Made by a program: the position numbers and the translations under genes
Shown: positions 16,649 through 26,641 of the stretch, piece by piece
How positions within the stretch are numbered: the first letter of the stretch is position 1
Layout of the letters: every line of letters starts with the position of its first letter
Notes under the pieces: model-generated
The model's database searches: none
Seen by the model: the letters and a program-made list of their open reading frames with translations, nothing else
Told to the model about the DNA's origin: nothing
Origin: Sphingomonas sp. UNC305MFCol5.2
GTDB lineage: Bacteria > Pseudomonadota > Alphaproteobacteria > Sphingomonadales > Sphingomonadaceae
Reading direction: 5' to 3'
Assembly: GCF_000712135.1 (NCBI RefSeq)
Contig: NZ_JOOE01000001.1
Coordinates: 62,001 to 126,000, forward strand
Length of the DNA: 64,000 nt

Positions 16649-18421
16649 CTATCCGGTCACGTCGCTCTGCCGTGCGCGCCGTAGCCGGGGCTCGCGATCG
16701 AGGTCCGATGCCGCCTTGATCGATTTGCGCATCTCGTCGCGCTTCTCGTGGATCGATGCGATCACCGGCCCCACCGCCATGCCGAGATCGACAAGCACCG
16801 CCTCGGAGAGCTGGAGCGAGCTTTCGAGCGTTTCGGGCACGGCGTCGGTCGCACCGGCCTTGTAGAGCTCCGCAGCATGATCGGCGTCGCGGGCGCGCGC
16901 GATGATCGGTAGATCGGGCACCCAGCTCCGCACGCGCTTGGTGAGGCGGACAGTGAGCACGGGATCGTCCATCGTCAGCACGAGCGCCCTGGCGTGACCC
17001 AGCTTGAGCTGATCGACGAGCTCGCTGCGCGTCACGTCGCCGAACAGCACCGTATAGCCCTCCTTCCGCGCCGCGTTGACGTTGTCGATATCGGCATCGA
17101 CTCCGAGATAGGTCAGATTATGCCGCCGCAGCATGTCGGCGACGGTGCGTCCGACGCGGCCGAAGCCGATGACCACTGCGCCGGGGCTCGTCTCGTCCAC
17201 TGCAATCGGTGCGGCATCGCTCTCCTGCTGCTCGATGAGGCGCGAGAAGAGCTGGCCGGCCTTGGCGAGCAGCGGCGTCGCGGTGAGGCCGATCGCGGTG
17301 ACGGTAGTCCAGAAAGCCGCGGTCGGTGCCGAGATCAGCCCCGCCGCGCCCGCGACGCCGAGCACGATCAGCGTGGTTTCGGAGGGGCTGGCCATCAGCA
17401 CGCCGGTCTCTGTCGCGGTGCCGGTGCGCGCGCCCGAAAGCTTGAGCAGTCCGGTGGTGACCGCGACCTTGACGACCATCACCATGACCGTCGAGCCCAG
17501 CAAAGGCGCCCAGTTGGTAAGCATGAACCCCAGATCGATCCGCATCCCCACGGTGATCAGGAACACGCCGAGCGCGAGGCCCTTGAACGGCGTGGTGATC
17601 GCTTCGACTTCACCGTGATATTCGGTCTCGGCGATCAGCAGCCCCGCGATCAGCGCGCCGACGATCGGCGAAAGGCCGGCGGCGGTGGTGGCGAGGCTCG
17701 CGGCGATCACCACGAGCAGGCTGGCGGCGAGGAAGAGCTCGGGACTCTTGGTACGCGCCGCCTGCGCGAACATGCGCGGCAACAGGAACCGACCGCCGAC
17801 GAACAGGATCGCGACGGTCAATATGCCCATGCCGAGCGTGAGCAGCAGATTCTCTCCGCCATGGACTCCGGGTACGGGCGAGAGCGCGCCGAGCATGAAG
17901 ATGATCGGAACCAGCGCCAGATCCTCGAACAGCAGCATCGCGAACGCCGCACGGCCCACTGCGCTGGTCGTGCCCGCGATCGGGATCACGAGGGCGGTCG
18001 ACGAGAGCGCCAGCGCCAGCCCGAGCCCGATCGCCCCGCCGGTGCTGAGCCCGGTCAGATACAGCGCCGCGGCGAGGATCAGGCCCGCGCACGCCAGTTC
18101 CGCCGCACCCACCCCGAAAACGAGGGTACGCATCGCCCATAACCTTCGAAACGAGAGCTCGAGGCCGATCGAGAACAGCAGCAGGACGATACCGAATTCG
18201 GCGAACGGCTCGATCGAATGCGCGTCGGAGATGGTGAAATAGAAAAGCCAGGGGTTCTGGCTGACCAGCGAGCCGAGCCCGAAGGGGCCGACGAGCGCGC
18301 CGACCAGGATGAACCCGATCACCGGGCTGATCCGGAAGCGGGCGAAGGCGGGGATCACCAACCCCGCGGCACCGAGGATGACGAGTGTGTCGCTGAGGCC
18401 GGTGTTGTGGAGATCGAGCAT
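16649..18421 (-). CDS. Monovalent cation:proton antiporter-2 (CPA2) with TrkA-N domain, KefB/YbaL-like
   Basis: This inner-membrane K+/H+ or Na+/H+ antiporter is gated by a cytoplasmic nucleotide-binding domain. The 590-aa protein has about 12 hydrophobic segments starting near residue 12 (LVILGAAGLVIPAFARFRISPVIGFILVGALVG). A cytosolic Rossmann fold follows (VVIGFGRVGRTVADMLRRHNLTYLGVDAD, then VLFGDVTRSELVDQL). It ends in a charged tail without a clear RCK-C domain. The length and order match Kef-type systems. Specific KefB/KefC glutathione gating cannot be confirmed. It stands upstream of the two paralogous secreted proteins on the same strand. Confidence 0.9.
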   Translation of the reverse strand: MLDLHNTGLSDTLVILGAAGLVIPAFARFRISPVIGFILVGALVGPFGLGSLVSQNPWLFYFTISDAHSIEPFAEFGIVLLLFSIGLELSFRRLWAMRTLVFGVGAAELACAGLILAAALYLTGLSTGGAIGLGLALALSSTALVIPIAGTTSAVGRAAFAMLLFEDLALVPIIFMLGALSPVPGVHGGENLLLTLGMGILTVAILFVGGRFLLPRMFAQAARTKSPELFLAASLLVVIAASLATTAAGLSPIVGALIAGLLIAETEYHGEVEAITTPFKGLALGVFLITVGMRIDLGFMLTNWAPLLGSTVMVMVVKVAVTTGLLKLSGARTGTATETGVLMASPSETTLIVLGVAGAAGLISAPTAAFWTTVTAIGLTATPLLAKAGQLFSRLIEQQESDAAPIAVDETSPGAVVIGFGRVGRTVADMLRRHNLTYLGVDADIDNVNAARKEGYTVLFGDVTRSELVDQLKLGHARALVLTMDDPVLTVRLTKRVRSWVPDLPIIARARDADHAAELYKAGATDAVPETLESSLQLSEAVLVDLGMAVGPVIASIHEKRDEMRKSIKAASDLDREPRLRRARQSDVTG

Positions 18422-18462
18422 GGGCGGCAGCCTAGCCGCCGCCCGTGCCGTTTGTCAGCCGC

Positions 18463-19683
18463 TTACTGCCAGCTGCCCATTTCGTTCTCGAGGTTGACGC
18501 GGATCGCCTCGAAGAACTGCTCGGTGGTCATCCACGCCTGATCAGGGCCGATCAGCAATGCGAGGTCCTTGGTCATCGCGCCGCTCTCGACGGTCTTGAT
18601 GCAGACCTTCTCGAGCGTCTCGGCGAAGCGCGTCACTTCGGGGGTGTTGTCGAACTTGCCGCGATATTTCAGGCCGCCGGTCCAGGCGAAGATCGAGGCG
18701 ATCGGGTTGGTCGAAGTCGCCTTGCCCTGCTGGTGCTGGCGATAGTGGCGGGTGACGGTGCCGTGTGCGGCCTCGGCCTCGATCGTCTTGCCGTCGGGCG
18801 ACATCAGGACGGAGGTCATCAGGCCGAGCGAGCCGAAGCCCTGCGCGACCTGGTCCGACTGGACGTCGCCGTCATAATTCTTGCAGGCCCAGACGAACTC
18901 GCCGTGCCACTTGAGCGCCGATGCGACCATGTCGTCGATCAGGCGGTGCTCGTAGACGATGCCGGCGGCCTTGAACTGGTCCTTGAACTCGGCGTCGAAC
19001 ACGGCCTGGAAGATGTCCTTGAAGCGCCCGTCATAGGCCTTGAGGATCGTGTTCTTGGTGGAGAGATACAGCGGCCAGCCGCGGCCGAGCGAGTAGTTCA
19101 TGCTGGCGCGGGCGAAATCGGTGATCGATTCGTCGAGATTGTACATGCCCATCGCGACGCCGGCGTCGGGGAAGTTGAACACTTCCTTCTCGATCGTCTC
19201 GCCGTTCTCGCCTTCCCACTTCATGGTGAGCTTGCCCTTGCCGGGCACCTTGAAGTCGGTCGCCTTGTATTGGTCGCCGAACGCATGGCGGCCGACGACG
19301 ATCGGGCGGGTCCAGCCGGGGATCAGGCGCGGGACGTTCGAGATCACGATCGGCTCGCGGAAGATCACGCCGCCCAGGATGTTGCGGATGGTGCCGTTGG
19401 GCGACTTCCACATTTCCTTGAGGCCGAATTCCTCGACGCGCTGCTCGTCCGGAGTGATCGTCGCGCATTTCACGCCGACGCCGTACTGCTTGATCGCATT
19501 GGCCGAATCGATCGTGATCTGGTCGTTGGTCTCGTCGCGCTTCTCGACGCCGAGGTCGTAATATTTCAAGTCGATGTCGAGATAGGGAAGGATCAGGCGC
19601 TCGCGGATCCACTGCCAGATGATCCGCGTCATTTCGTCGCCGTCGATCTCCACGACCGGCGTTGCAACCTTGATCTTCGCCAT
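18463..19683 (-). CDS. icd: NADP-dependent isocitrate dehydrogenase (eukaryotic-like, type II)
   Basis: The enzyme oxidises isocitrate to 2-oxoglutarate in the TCA cycle and yields NADPH. The 406-aa product begins [19 protein letters not shown], which is characteristic of the homodimeric eukaryote-like class common in alphaproteobacteria. It shows the substrate loop [13 protein letters not shown] and the metal/substrate-site region with [10 protein letters not shown]. It also has the NADP-binding [12 protein letters not shown]. Length and motifs are complete. ATG 19683 is a clean start. It lies 41 bp upstream of the antiporter gene on the same strand. Confidence 0.97.
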   Translation of the reverse strand: MAKIKVATPVVEIDGDEMTRIIWQWIRERLILPYLDIDLKYYDLGVEKRDETNDQITIDSANAIKQYGVGVKCATITPDEQRVEEFGLKEMWKSPNGTIRNILGGVIFREPIVISNVPRLIPGWTRPIVVGRHAFGDQYKATDFKVPGKGKLTMKWEGENGETIEKEVFNFPDAGVAMGMYNLDESITDFARASMNYSLGRGWPLYLSTKNTILKAYDGRFKDIFQAVFDAEFKDQFKAAGIVYEHRLIDDMVASALKWHGEFVWACKNYDGDVQSDQVAQGFGSLGLMTSVLMSPDGKTIEAEAAHGTVTRHYRQHQQGKATSTNPIASIFAWTGGLKYRGKFDNTPEVTRFAETLEKVCIKTVESGAMTKDLALLIGPDQAWMTTEQFFEAIRVNLENEMGSWQ

Positions 19684-19761
19684 GTGCTCGCTGTCCTCAG
19701 TTAGGGTTTGGGCGAGCGTCTAGGGACATGGGGAGGGGGGATCAAGCGCCGTTGGCGGCGC

Positions 19762-20382
19762 TCACTTCTTCCACGCCCACCAGAGCTGTGCGGGGGGCAG
19801 GTTCCACCATTCGACCGCGTGATCGATATGTTCCCAATAGGGCGTCAGGAAGTTCCGCACCTTGGGATTATATTGATAGACGAGGAACGCGCCGTCCTTG
19901 CGCAGGATGTCGTGCGTCGCATGTGCGATCGCGTCGCCCACGCCGGTCGGCAGCGTCGAGAAGGGCAGGCCCGAGGCGATGTAATCGGCGTGCTCGAAGC
20001 CATGATCGGCGATGATCCGCTTGATGTCGGCCGCCGAATCATTGACCGCGATGAAGCGCGGATCGTCGATCGTGTGCTTGAGATAGCGGATGAAATCCGG
20101 ATTGGTGTCGATCACGATCAGCTTGGCATCGGGCGCGAGGCGCTCGAGAATCGGTCGGGTGAAGGTGCCTACGCCCGGTCCATATTCGACGAACAGCTTG
20201 CAATTGTCCCAATCGACCGGGCTGAGCATGTGCCGCACGAGCCGCTGCGACGAGGACGCGACTGCACCCACCATCACCGGGTGCTTGAAGAAGCCCTTGA
20301 GGAACATCACCCAGGGCGATGACACTCCGGCAGCGCGCATGCTGGCACGGCGGCGCTTTGCGGAGACGGTCGATGCGGGCAT
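19762..20382 (-). CDS. SAM-dependent methyltransferase, phospholipid N-methyltransferase-like
   Basis: This is a 206-aa class I methyltransferase with a motif I VEYGPGVGTFTRPILERL, an acidic loop LIVIDTNPDFIRYL and a motif-IV-like YIASGLPFSTLP, the arrangement seen in rRNA-dimethylase-like and PmtA-like enzymes. Sphingomonad-type PmtA proteins convert phosphatidylethanolamine to phosphatidylcholine. The adjacent divergent psd and pssA genes make PE, so the neighbourhood fits. ATG 20382 has AAGGA 5 nt upstream; the longer in-frame version would start inside the intergenic region. Substrate identity remains an inference. Confidence 0.75.
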   Translation of the reverse strand: MPASTVSAKRRRASMRAAGVSSPWVMFLKGFFKHPVMVGAVASSSQRLVRHMLSPVDWDNCKLFVEYGPGVGTFTRPILERLAPDAKLIVIDTNPDFIRYLKHTIDDPRFIAVNDSAADIKRIIADHGFEHADYIASGLPFSTLPTGVGDAIAHATHDILRKDGAFLVYQYNPKVRNFLTPYWEHIDHAVEWWNLPPAQLWWAWKK

Positions 20383-20812
20383 GGAAGTCCTTTGCAGCTT
20401 TCGTGGCAACCAGTGCGCACGCGCTTTCGCGAAAACGAACGAACATTCAAGCGCAGCAATTGCTTTAATCGGGGACAATCCGCCCCCGAACTCGAACAGT
20501 GTGGCGCGCAGATACACCACCAGCGGCGTCCCGCAAAGCCGATCTGCGACAATCGGATCAAGCGCGGGGGTGCCAGCGCCATTCCACCGTTTATCCGCAG
20601 TGCAGCCGGCATCCTACCCACTCATCGCCTGTTCGGACCTGTGGCCGGACTACAAGAAGCGAATCGTGCGGCACAATGTGACCGCGGCGGATCGGTATGG
20701 GCAAGCGGCGTTGTTGCATCCCTGCGGTCGCCGAGCCCTGGCAGAATTGAGCGGGACGGATAATCGCGGCGGCGTCTAGGAAAGCGCCGATCATGCCGCT
20801 ACACCGCGCCGC
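20383..20812. other. 430-bp divergent intergenic region
   Basis: It lies between the methyltransferase (leftward) and psd (rightward) and must hold promoters for both. Several open frames cross it, but none has a plausible start, ribosome-binding site or recognisable product. I see no RNA gene or repeat here. Confidence 0.5.
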
Positions 20813-21541
20813 ATGGCATCACTCGACAAGCCTTCCGTCGGTACCTCGACCGTGAAGTGGCGCTTTCCCGATATTCACCCCGAAGGGCGCAAATATGTGC
20901 TGATCGCCGGCGCGATCGCGCTGGTCAGCCTGTTCGTCTGGGATTTCATCACCTGGCCGCTGGTGTTCCTGACGCTCGGCGTCGCGGCATTCTTTCGCGA
21001 TCCGGTGCGGGTAACGCCGCAGGGCGAGGGGCTGATCGTCTCGCCCGCCGACGGACTGATCACGATGATCGAGCGCGTGACGTTGCCACCCGAGCTTTCG
21101 GGCCCGCACGCGCTGGGGGACGGGCCGATGCTGCGGGTGTCGGTGTTCATGAGCGTGTTCGACGTGCACATCAATCGTACCCCGATCACCGGCACGATCC
21201 GCCACGTCATCTATATCGCCGGCAAGTTCATGAACGCCGACTTCGACAAAGCCAGCGAAGAGAATGAGCGGCAGTACATCATCGTCGAGGACAAGAACGG
21301 GCTGCGGATCGGCTTCACTCAGATCGCAGGGCTCGTCGCGCGCCGGATCGTCAGCTTCGTCAAAGCGGGCGACATGGTGGTCGGCGGGCAGCGCGTCGGG
21401 CTGATCCGCTTCGGCAGCCGCGTCGACGTGTTCATTCCCGAAAATTATGGCGTCGAAGTCGCCCTTGGCCAGCGCGCCATTGCCGGCGAAACCATCCTCG
21501 CGCGCAAGGGCGCGACGCGCGCGACCGGCATCGCGCAATGA
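20813..21541 (+). CDS. psd: Phosphatidylserine decarboxylase proenzyme (short PSD type)
   Basis: PSD converts phosphatidylserine to phosphatidylethanolamine at the inner membrane using a pyruvoyl group made by self-cleavage. The 242-aa product has an N-terminal hydrophobic segment ([33 protein letters not shown]). The core includes [11 protein letters not shown] and [15 protein letters not shown], with the self-cleavage site at Gly-Ser in [11 protein letters not shown]. It belongs to the short, archaetidylserine-decarboxylase-like class widespread in alphaproteobacteria. It is coupled by ATGA overlap to pssA, the preceding step of the pathway. Confidence 0.95.
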   Translation: MASLDKPSVGTSTVKWRFPDIHPEGRKYVLIAGAIALVSLFVWDFITWPLVFLTLGVAAFFRDPVRVTPQGEGLIVSPADGLITMIERVTLPPELSGPHALGDGPMLRVSVFMSVFDVHINRTPITGTIRHVIYIAGKFMNADFDKASEENERQYIIVEDKNGLRIGFTQIAGLVARRIVSFVKAGDMVVGGQRVGLIRFGSRVDVFIPENYGVEVALGQRAIAGETILARKGATRATGIAQ

Positions 21542-22362
21542 GGCCGCCCCGCGCGGGCAGGCTTCCCAGACGACCCAGGCGGCCGCGCCGCGAAGGCGGC
21601 ATCCCGCTCCGCGCGGTGTTGCCGAACACGGTCACCGCGCTCGCGCTCTGCTCGGGGCTGACGGCGATTCGCTTCGCGATTCTCGGGAATTGGGAAGTCG
21701 CGGTGCTGCTGGTGCTGGCGGCGGCGGTGTTCGATGGGCTCGACGGCAAGATCGCCCGGCTGGTGCGCGCGGAGAGCCGATTCGGCGCCGAGCTCGACAG
21801 CCTGTCCGACGCGATTTCGTTCGGCGTGGCGCCGGCCTTGATCCTCTATCTCTGGTCGCTCAACGGGCTGGGCCGTTTCGGCTGGATGATCGCCTTGCTG
21901 CTCGCGCTCTTCTGTGCGCTGCGGCTTGCGCGGTTCAACGCCAATATCGATCAGGAACATCAGCCGCATAAGTCCGCCGGCTTCCTCACCGGCGTTCCCG
22001 CGCCGGCGGGCGCATTGCTGGCGATGACGCCGCTCTATCTGTGGCTGTGGACGGGGGAGGCGCTGCTTCGCACGCCTGTAGTGATCGCGGCGTGGACCGC
22101 GTTCATCGCGGTATTGCTGATATCCAGCATCGCCACCTTCGCGCCGGCCGTGCGGATCAAGCAGCGGATCCGGTTCGAGGCAGTGGTGCTGTTGGTGGTC
22201 TTCGTCGCGGCTCTGGTTTCGGCACCCTGGCCGACGCTGGCGCTGCTCGCGATCGCCTATCTGGCGACGATCCCGTTCAGCGTGCGCAGCTATCGCCGGG
22301 TCAGGCGGCTGCGCGCAGCGACGCCCGTGCCGACATCCGGGCCGGAACTTCCCTTACCGTAA
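21538..22362 (+). CDS. pssA: CDP-diacylglycerol-serine O-phosphatidyltransferase
   Basis: The enzyme joins serine to CDP-diacylglycerol to make phosphatidylserine, the substrate of psd. The 274-aa integral membrane protein has the CDP-alcohol phosphotransferase signature DG-x2-(G/A)-x-AR-x8-G-x3-D-x3-D, seen as DGLDGKIAR ... GAELDSLSD, and several hydrophobic segments afterwards. The start ATG 21538 overlaps the psd stop (ATGA). Its 3' end overlaps by 62 bp the convergent small membrane-protein gene at 22301. Confidence 0.95.
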   Translation: MRPPRAGRLPRRPRRPRREGGIPLRAVLPNTVTALALCSGLTAIRFAILGNWEVAVLLVLAAAVFDGLDGKIARLVRAESRFGAELDSLSDAISFGVAPALILYLWSLNGLGRFGWMIALLLALFCALRLARFNANIDQEHQPHKSAGFLTGVPAPAGALLAMTPLYLWLWTGEALLRTPVVIAAWTAFIAVLLISSIATFAPAVRIKQRIRFEAVVLLVVFVAALVSAPWPTLALLAIAYLATIPFSVRSYRRVRRLRAATPVPTSGPELPLP

Positions 22363-22516
22363 CCCGGCTGAGCCGCGAAGGCAGTGCGGGGAGCGTCGAA
22401 ACGGGGCCGATCAATGCCTCGAAGCGATGAAGCTGGGGACGGATGCTGGCATATAGCGTCCAGGCTGCCGCGATGAAGGCCGAGCCGAACAGCAATCCAA
22501 TGGCGATCCCAGTCAT
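22301..22516 (-). CDS. Small single-pass membrane protein behind an SOS-type promoter
   Basis: The 71-aa product begins MTGIAIGLLFGSAFIAAAWT, a single transmembrane helix, followed by YASIRPQLHRFEALIG and a basic cytoplasm-type tail ([24 protein letters not shown]). I do not recognise the family. ATG 22516 has GGGAG 7 nt upstream. About 95 nt further upstream is a well-formed promoter with one LexA-type box in its spacer and another just above its -35. Known alphaproteobacterial SOS cell-division inhibitors such as Caulobacter SidA are also small single-pass membrane proteins, but no sequence homology is claimed. The coding region overlaps the 3' end of pssA on the opposite strand. Confidence 0.7.
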   Translation of the reverse strand: MTGIAIGLLFGSAFIAAAWTLYASIRPQLHRFEALIGPVSTLPALPSRLSRVTVREVPARMSARASLRAAA

Positions 22517-22608
22517 CAATCGACTCCCAATCCGCGCCCAAGCTGCGAGAATTCAGCGATTCCAACAACTTGGTACCGCAAGGCGTTCCATGCCCCGCTT
22601 CTGAACCC

Positions 22609-22658
22609 TTTATGTTCCGTTAACGTTCCATCGTCAATACGATGTTCGAAATTTGTTC
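22609..22658 (-). promoter_or_regulatory. SOS-type promoter with two tandem LexA boxes (leftward)
   Basis: On the minus strand, TTGACG (22632-22637), a 17-nt spacer and CATAAA (22609-22614) form a sigma-70 promoter. GTTC-N7-GTTC boxes lie at 22614-22628, within the spacer and touching the -10, and at 22644-22658, just upstream of the -35. The two boxes are 30 bp apart, about three helical turns. Occupancy of either would block RNA polymerase. The promoter points at the small membrane-protein gene. Confidence 0.75.
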
Positions 22659-22661
22659 CAC

Positions 22662-22690
22662 TTGCATGCGCGCGGCAGTTCGGCTAAGCG
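22662..22690 (+). promoter_or_regulatory. Putative rpsB promoter
   Basis: TTGCAT at 22662-22667, a 17-nt spacer and TAAGCG at 22685-22690 form a weak sigma-70-like match about 100 nt before the rpsB start. It lies back to back with the leftward SOS-type promoter, so the upper LexA box could also affect it. Confidence 0.35.
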
Positions 22691-22787
22691 CGCCGCCTCA
22701 ACCCGCATGGGAAGCATCATAACCCGGTGCCACGGCTCTTGCCTGGTCACTCGCTTCCCAGAGGCTCAACCGGAAGGATATATCCCT

Positions 22788-23669
22788 ATGGCGGCACCTG
22801 TCGTCTCCATGCAGGCATTGCTCGAATCGGGCGCGCACTTCGGCCACCAGACTCACCGCTGGAACCCGAAGATGAAGCCTTACATCTTCGGCGATCGCAA
22901 CGGCGTCCACATCATCGACCTCTCGCAGACCGTGCCGCTCTTCGCGCGCGCTCTCGAGTTCGTGTCCTCGACCGTCGCCGCCGGCGGCAAGGTCCTCTTC
23001 GTCGGCACCAAGCGCCAAGCGCAGGAGCCGATCGCCGAGGCCGCACGCCGCGCGAACCAGCATTTCGTCAACCATCGCTGGCTGGGCGGCATGCTCACCA
23101 ACTGGAAGACCATCAGCAACTCGATCAAGCGCCTCAAGACGCTCGAAGAGCAGCTTTCGGGCGACACGCACGGCCTCACCAAGAAGGAAGTGCTGCAGCT
23201 CACCCGCGAGAAGGACAAGCTCGAGCTTTCGCTCGGCGGCATCCGCGACATGGGCGGCGTTCCCGACATCATGTTCGTGATCGACGCGAACAAGGAAGAG
23301 CTGGCGATCAAGGAAGCCAACACGCTCGGCATCCCCGTCGTCGCGATCCTCGATTCGAACGTGAGCCCGGACGGCATCGCCTTCCCGGTTCCGGCGAACG
23401 ACGACGCCTCGCGCGCCATCCGCCTCTATTGCGAGGCCGTGTCGATCGCCGCGACCCGTGGCGGCCAGGAGCAGATGCGCAACCAGGGCTATGACTTCGG
23501 CGCCGCCGAGCAGCCCCCGGTCGAGGAAGCGCTCGCTGCCCCGGCTCCGGTCGTTGAAGAAGCGCCCGCCGCCGACGCGCCCGTCGTCACCGCCGAGGAG
23601 TTCGAAGCTCCCGCTGCCGTGACCGAGCCCGAGCAGGCCGAAGAGGGTGAGCGTCAGATCGACGCCTGA
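22788..23669 (+). CDS. rpsB: 30S ribosomal protein S2
   Basis: S2 is a late-assembling 30S subunit protein needed for S1 binding. The 293-aa product starts [21 protein letters not shown] (ATG 22788, AAGGA upstream). It has the conserved [22 protein letters not shown] block, and ends its core at [14 protein letters not shown] sequence. An acidic Ala/Glu/Pro-rich C-terminal extension of about 50 residues follows, as is common in sphingomonads. In-frame starts upstream only read through non-conserved leader. It is followed by tsf in the usual order. Confidence 0.97.
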   Translation: MAAPVVSMQALLESGAHFGHQTHRWNPKMKPYIFGDRNGVHIIDLSQTVPLFARALEFVSSTVAAGGKVLFVGTKRQAQEPIAEAARRANQHFVNHRWLGGMLTNWKTISNSIKRLKTLEEQLSGDTHGLTKKEVLQLTREKDKLELSLGGIRDMGGVPDIMFVIDANKEELAIKEANTLGIPVVAILDSNVSPDGIAFPVPANDDASRAIRLYCEAVSIAATRGGQEQMRNQGYDFGAAEQPPVEEALAAPAPVVEEAPAADAPVVTAEEFEAPAAVTEPEQAEEGERQIDA

Positions 23670-23691
23670 TCCCGTCATCCAACCGTAATGG

Positions 23692-23731
23692 GGGCGGGGC
23701 AGGGCATCACGCACTGCTCCGCCCGACTTTT
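23692..23731 (+). terminator. rpsB-tsf intergenic hairpin (attenuator-like terminator)
   Basis: An 11-bp GC-rich stem (23692-23702 with 23714-23724, one G-U pair) is followed by GACTTTT just before the tsf ribosome-binding site. Partial termination between rpsB and tsf is known from other bacteria; here it is inferred from the structure. Confidence 0.6.
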
Positions 23732-23747
23732 AGCTGAGGAATAGAAC

Positions 23748-24683
23748 ATGGCCGAGATCACTGCAGCAGCTGTGAAGGAGCTCCGCGAAAAGAGCGGCGC
23801 CGGCATGATGGATTGCAAGAAGGCACTCACCGAGACCAATGGCGACCTCGAAGCCGCCAGCGATTGGTTGCGCTCGAAGGGCCTCGCCGCGGCCGCCAAG
23901 AAGTCGAGCCGCACCGCCGCTGAAGGCCTAGTCGGCGTCGCCGTCGCCGGGACCAAGGGCGTCGCCGTCGAAGTCAATTCGCAGACCGATTTCGTCGCCA
24001 AGAACGAGATCTTCCAGAACTTCGTCCGCGAAGTGACCGGGATCGCGCTCGAGAAGGGCGACAGCGTCGATGCGATCAAGGCCGCGCCGATGGCTGCCGG
24101 CGGCAGCGTCGAGGAAGTGCTGACCGCGAACATCGCGACGATCGGCGAGAACCAGGTTCTCCGCCGTGCCAAGAAGGTCGAAGTGACCAATGGCGCCGTG
24201 ATCCCCTACGTCCACAACGCCGCAGCCCCGGGCCTCGGCAAGATCGGCGTGCTCGTCGCGCTCGAATCGGACGCCGGCGTCGACGTGCTCGAGCCGCTCG
24301 GCAAGCAGCTGGCGATGCACATCGCCGCGGCTTTCCCGCTGGCGCTCTCGGTCGAGGGTCTTGATCCCGACGTCGTCGAGCGCGAGGCTGCGATTCTCCG
24401 CGAGAAGAACGCCGAGAAGATCGTCGGCAAGTCCGCCGAGGTGGCCGAGAAGATCCTCAACGGGCCGATCGAGAAGTTCAAGAAGGAGAACGCGCTTCTG
24501 ACCCAGGCGTTCGTCATGGACGGCAAGACTCCGGTGCAGGACGTGATCGCCAAGGCCGGCAAGGACGCCGGTGCGACGATCGTGCTCAAGGACTATGTCC
24601 GCTTCCAGCTCGGCGAAGGCATCGAGAAGGAAGAGAGCGACTTCGCCGCCGAAGTGGCTGCGACCGCCGGTCTCACCAAGTAA
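23748..24683 (+). CDS. tsf: Elongation factor Ts
   Basis: EF-Ts is the guanine-nucleotide exchange factor for EF-Tu. The 311-aa protein has the N-terminal UBA-like domain ([26 protein letters not shown]) and the signature [13 protein letters not shown]. The core subdomains with [10 protein letters not shown] and [11 protein letters not shown] follow. Length and motifs are standard. ATG 23748 follows a GAGGA ribosome-binding site. A terminator-like hairpin follows the gene. Confidence 0.98.
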   Translation: MAEITAAAVKELREKSGAGMMDCKKALTETNGDLEAASDWLRSKGLAAAAKKSSRTAAEGLVGVAVAGTKGVAVEVNSQTDFVAKNEIFQNFVREVTGIALEKGDSVDAIKAAPMAAGGSVEEVLTANIATIGENQVLRRAKKVEVTNGAVIPYVHNAAAPGLGKIGVLVALESDAGVDVLEPLGKQLAMHIAAAFPLALSVEGLDPDVVEREAAILREKNAEKIVGKSAEVAEKILNGPIEKFKKENALLTQAFVMDGKTPVQDVIAKAGKDAGATIVLKDYVRFQLGEGIEKEESDFAAEVAATAGLTK

Positions 24684-24704
24684 GGTCTTCCCGGACCGGA
24701 ATGG

Positions 24705-24745
24705 CGGGCGTCGTCACCTTCAAGTGGCGGCGCCCGTGTCGTTTC
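24705..24745 (+). terminator. Hairpin terminator after tsf
   Basis: A 13-bp stem with two G-U pairs (CGGGCGTCGTCAC with GTGGCGGCGCCCG, 24705-24717 and 24724-24736) is followed by TGTCGTTTCC. It separates rpsB-tsf from the downstream genes. Confidence 0.6.
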
Positions 24746-24805
24746 CTCGACACTTGCGATGGCGCATGACACGATCGGCGGGCGGATACGCTCGGGGAGG
24801 GGCAG

Positions 24806-25207
24806 ATGCGCCACGGTTCGGAGACTGCGCTCGCGATCGTCACATTGATCGCCGCGATTCTGCATTTCACGCTCGAAACCTGGTTTCACCTCAAATGGGG
24901 CCAACCGCTCCAGGCGCTGCTGGTCGACTATATCTGCAACGCCTTGATGCTGCTCGGCGCGCTGCGCTCGCTTTGCGTCCGCCCGGGTAGCGCTGCGGGG
25001 CTGCTGGCGGCGGGCTGGGCTTATGCGCTCGGCTTCGGTTGGCGGAGCGTCTTCGGGCGGCTGGCCCAGCTGGAAGCGGGCGCGGCACCGGCGAATGGCG
25101 AGCCCACCGCCACTATCGTCGTGATTCTGATCGCGGCGCTGATCGTGGTCGCGCTCGCGCTGGCATGGTCGCTTGCCCTCGCATGGCGACAAAGCGTGCG
25201 GCGCTGA
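24806..25207 (+). CDS. Hypothetical polytopic membrane protein
   Basis: I do not recognise this 133-aa protein. It has four likely transmembrane segments: TALAIVTLIAAILHFTLETW, PLQALLVDYICNALMLLGAL, AAGLLAAGWAYALGFGW and TIVVILIAALIVVALALAWSLALAW. Short charged loops and a basic C-terminus (RQSVRR) complete it. ATG 24806 has a GGAGGGG ribosome-binding site close upstream. It sits alone between tsf and pyrH, an interval that usually has no gene, so it is probably a lineage-specific insertion into the cluster. Confidence 0.7.
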   Translation: MRHGSETALAIVTLIAAILHFTLETWFHLKWGQPLQALLVDYICNALMLLGALRSLCVRPGSAAGLLAAGWAYALGFGWRSVFGRLAQLEAGAAPANGEPTATIVVILIAALIVVALALAWSLALAWRQSVRR

Positions 25208-25297
25208 ACTCTTCGACGCCCATCTCCGCTTGTTCCTGCGAACCGGCTCCTCTAGGGTCCGCGCCGCTTGGCTATTCGCCCCAAAATCAAGGCTCCG

Positions 25298-26029
25298 ATG
25301 ACCGCTCCCCGCTTCCAACGCATCCTTCTGAAACTCTCGGGCGAGGTCCTGATGGGGCAGGGCCAGTTCGGCATCGATCCCGCCACCTGCGACCGTGTTG
25401 CCGCCGAAGTGAAGGAGGCGACCGAGACCGGATTGCAGATCTGCATGGTGGTGGGCGGAGGCAATATCTTCCGCGGGCTCGCGGGGGCGGCACAGGGCTT
25501 CGACCGCGCCAGCGCCGACTATATGGGCATGCTCGCGACGGTCATGAACGCGTTGGCGATGCAGAATGCGCTGGAGAAGGCGGGCATCCAGACGCGCGTC
25601 CAGTCGGCGATCCCGATGGCCAGCGTGTGCGAGCCCTATATCCGCCGCCGCGCCGAGCGCCACATGGAGAAGGGGCGCGTGGTCATCTTCGCCGCGGGCA
25701 CGGGCCTGCCGTTCTTCACGACCGACACCACCGCCGCCTTGCGCGCCGCCGAGATGAACTGCGATGCGCTGTTCAAGGGCACCTCGGTCGATGGCATCTA
25801 TGATGCCGACCCCAAGAAGGTTCCCACCGCAAAGCGTTATGATACGCTGACTTATGACCGCGTCCTCGCAGACAATCTGAAAGTGATGGACGCGTCTGCG
25901 GTCGCGCTTTGCCGCGACAACAACATTCCGATCGTCGTGTTCAACATCCGCGACGAAGGCAATCTCTCGGCCGTGCTGCGCGGCGAGGGCGCCTCGACGA
26001 TCGTCCAGAACGAACCAGTATCCGCATAA
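25298..26029 (+). CDS. pyrH: UMP kinase
   Basis: PyrH phosphorylates UMP to UDP in pyrimidine nucleotide synthesis and is allosterically controlled by GTP/UTP in many bacteria. The 243-aa product starts [20 protein letters not shown] (ATG 25298) and has GGGNIFRG, the UMP-site region [20 protein letters not shown], and [15 protein letters not shown]. All are family hallmarks of the hexameric amino-acid-kinase-fold enzyme. It precedes frr by 15 nt, in the conserved order. Confidence 0.97.
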   Translation: MTAPRFQRILLKLSGEVLMGQGQFGIDPATCDRVAAEVKEATETGLQICMVVGGGNIFRGLAGAAQGFDRASADYMGMLATVMNALAMQNALEKAGIQTRVQSAIPMASVCEPYIRRRAERHMEKGRVVIFAAGTGLPFFTTDTTAALRAAEMNCDALFKGTSVDGIYDADPKKVPTAKRYDTLTYDRVLADNLKVMDASAVALCRDNNIPIVVFNIRDEGNLSAVLRGEGASTIVQNEPVSA

Positions 26030-26044
26030 GGGGAGAGCCGTAAA

Positions 26045-26602
26045 ATGGCCGCTTACGACAAGGCAGATCTCGAGCGCCGCATGGCCGGCGCGGTCGAGGC
26101 GCTCAAGCACGACCTCCAGGGCCTGCGCACGGGCCGCGCGTCGACGACGTTGCTCGATCCGGTCTCGGTCGAGGTCTATGGTTCGCACATGCCGATCAAC
26201 CAGCTCGCGAGCGTCTCGGCGCCCGAGCCGCGCATGCTTTCGGTGCAGGTGTGGGACAAGACCAATGTCGGCCCAGTCGACAAGGCGATCCGCTCGGCCG
26301 GCCTCGGCCTCAATCCGATCGTCGACGGCCAGACCTTGCGCCTGCCGATCCCCGATCTGACCGAGGAGCGCCGCAAGGAGCTCGCCAAGCTGGCGAACCA
26401 ATATGCCGAGAAGGCGCGGATCGCCGTGCGCAACGTTCGCCGAGACGGCAATGACAGCCTGAAGACCGACGAGAAGAAGGGCGTTTTCGGCGAGGACGAG
26501 CGCAAGCGCCACGAGACCGAGGTCCAGAAGCTGACCGACAGCACGATCGCCGAGATCGACGCTGCGGCGGCGAGTAAGGAAAAGGAAATCCTGGGCAAGT
26601 GA
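26045..26602 (+). CDS. frr: Ribosome recycling factor
   Basis: RRF works with EF-G to split post-termination ribosomes. The 185-aa protein has the family pattern [23 protein letters not shown], the [13 protein letters not shown] hinge region, [18 protein letters not shown] and the C-terminal helix [11 protein letters not shown]. This is the complete normal length. A GGGGAGAG ribosome-binding site precedes ATG 26045. Confidence 0.98.
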   Translation: MAAYDKADLERRMAGAVEALKHDLQGLRTGRASTTLLDPVSVEVYGSHMPINQLASVSAPEPRMLSVQVWDKTNVGPVDKAIRSAGLGLNPIVDGQTLRLPIPDLTEERRKELAKLANQYAEKARIAVRNVRRDGNDSLKTDEKKGVFGEDERKRHETEVQKLTDSTIAEIDAAAASKEKEILGK

Positions 26603-26641
26603 CGCCGGGCGTTCGCCATTCTTCGATGCCGGCCGGCTGAC

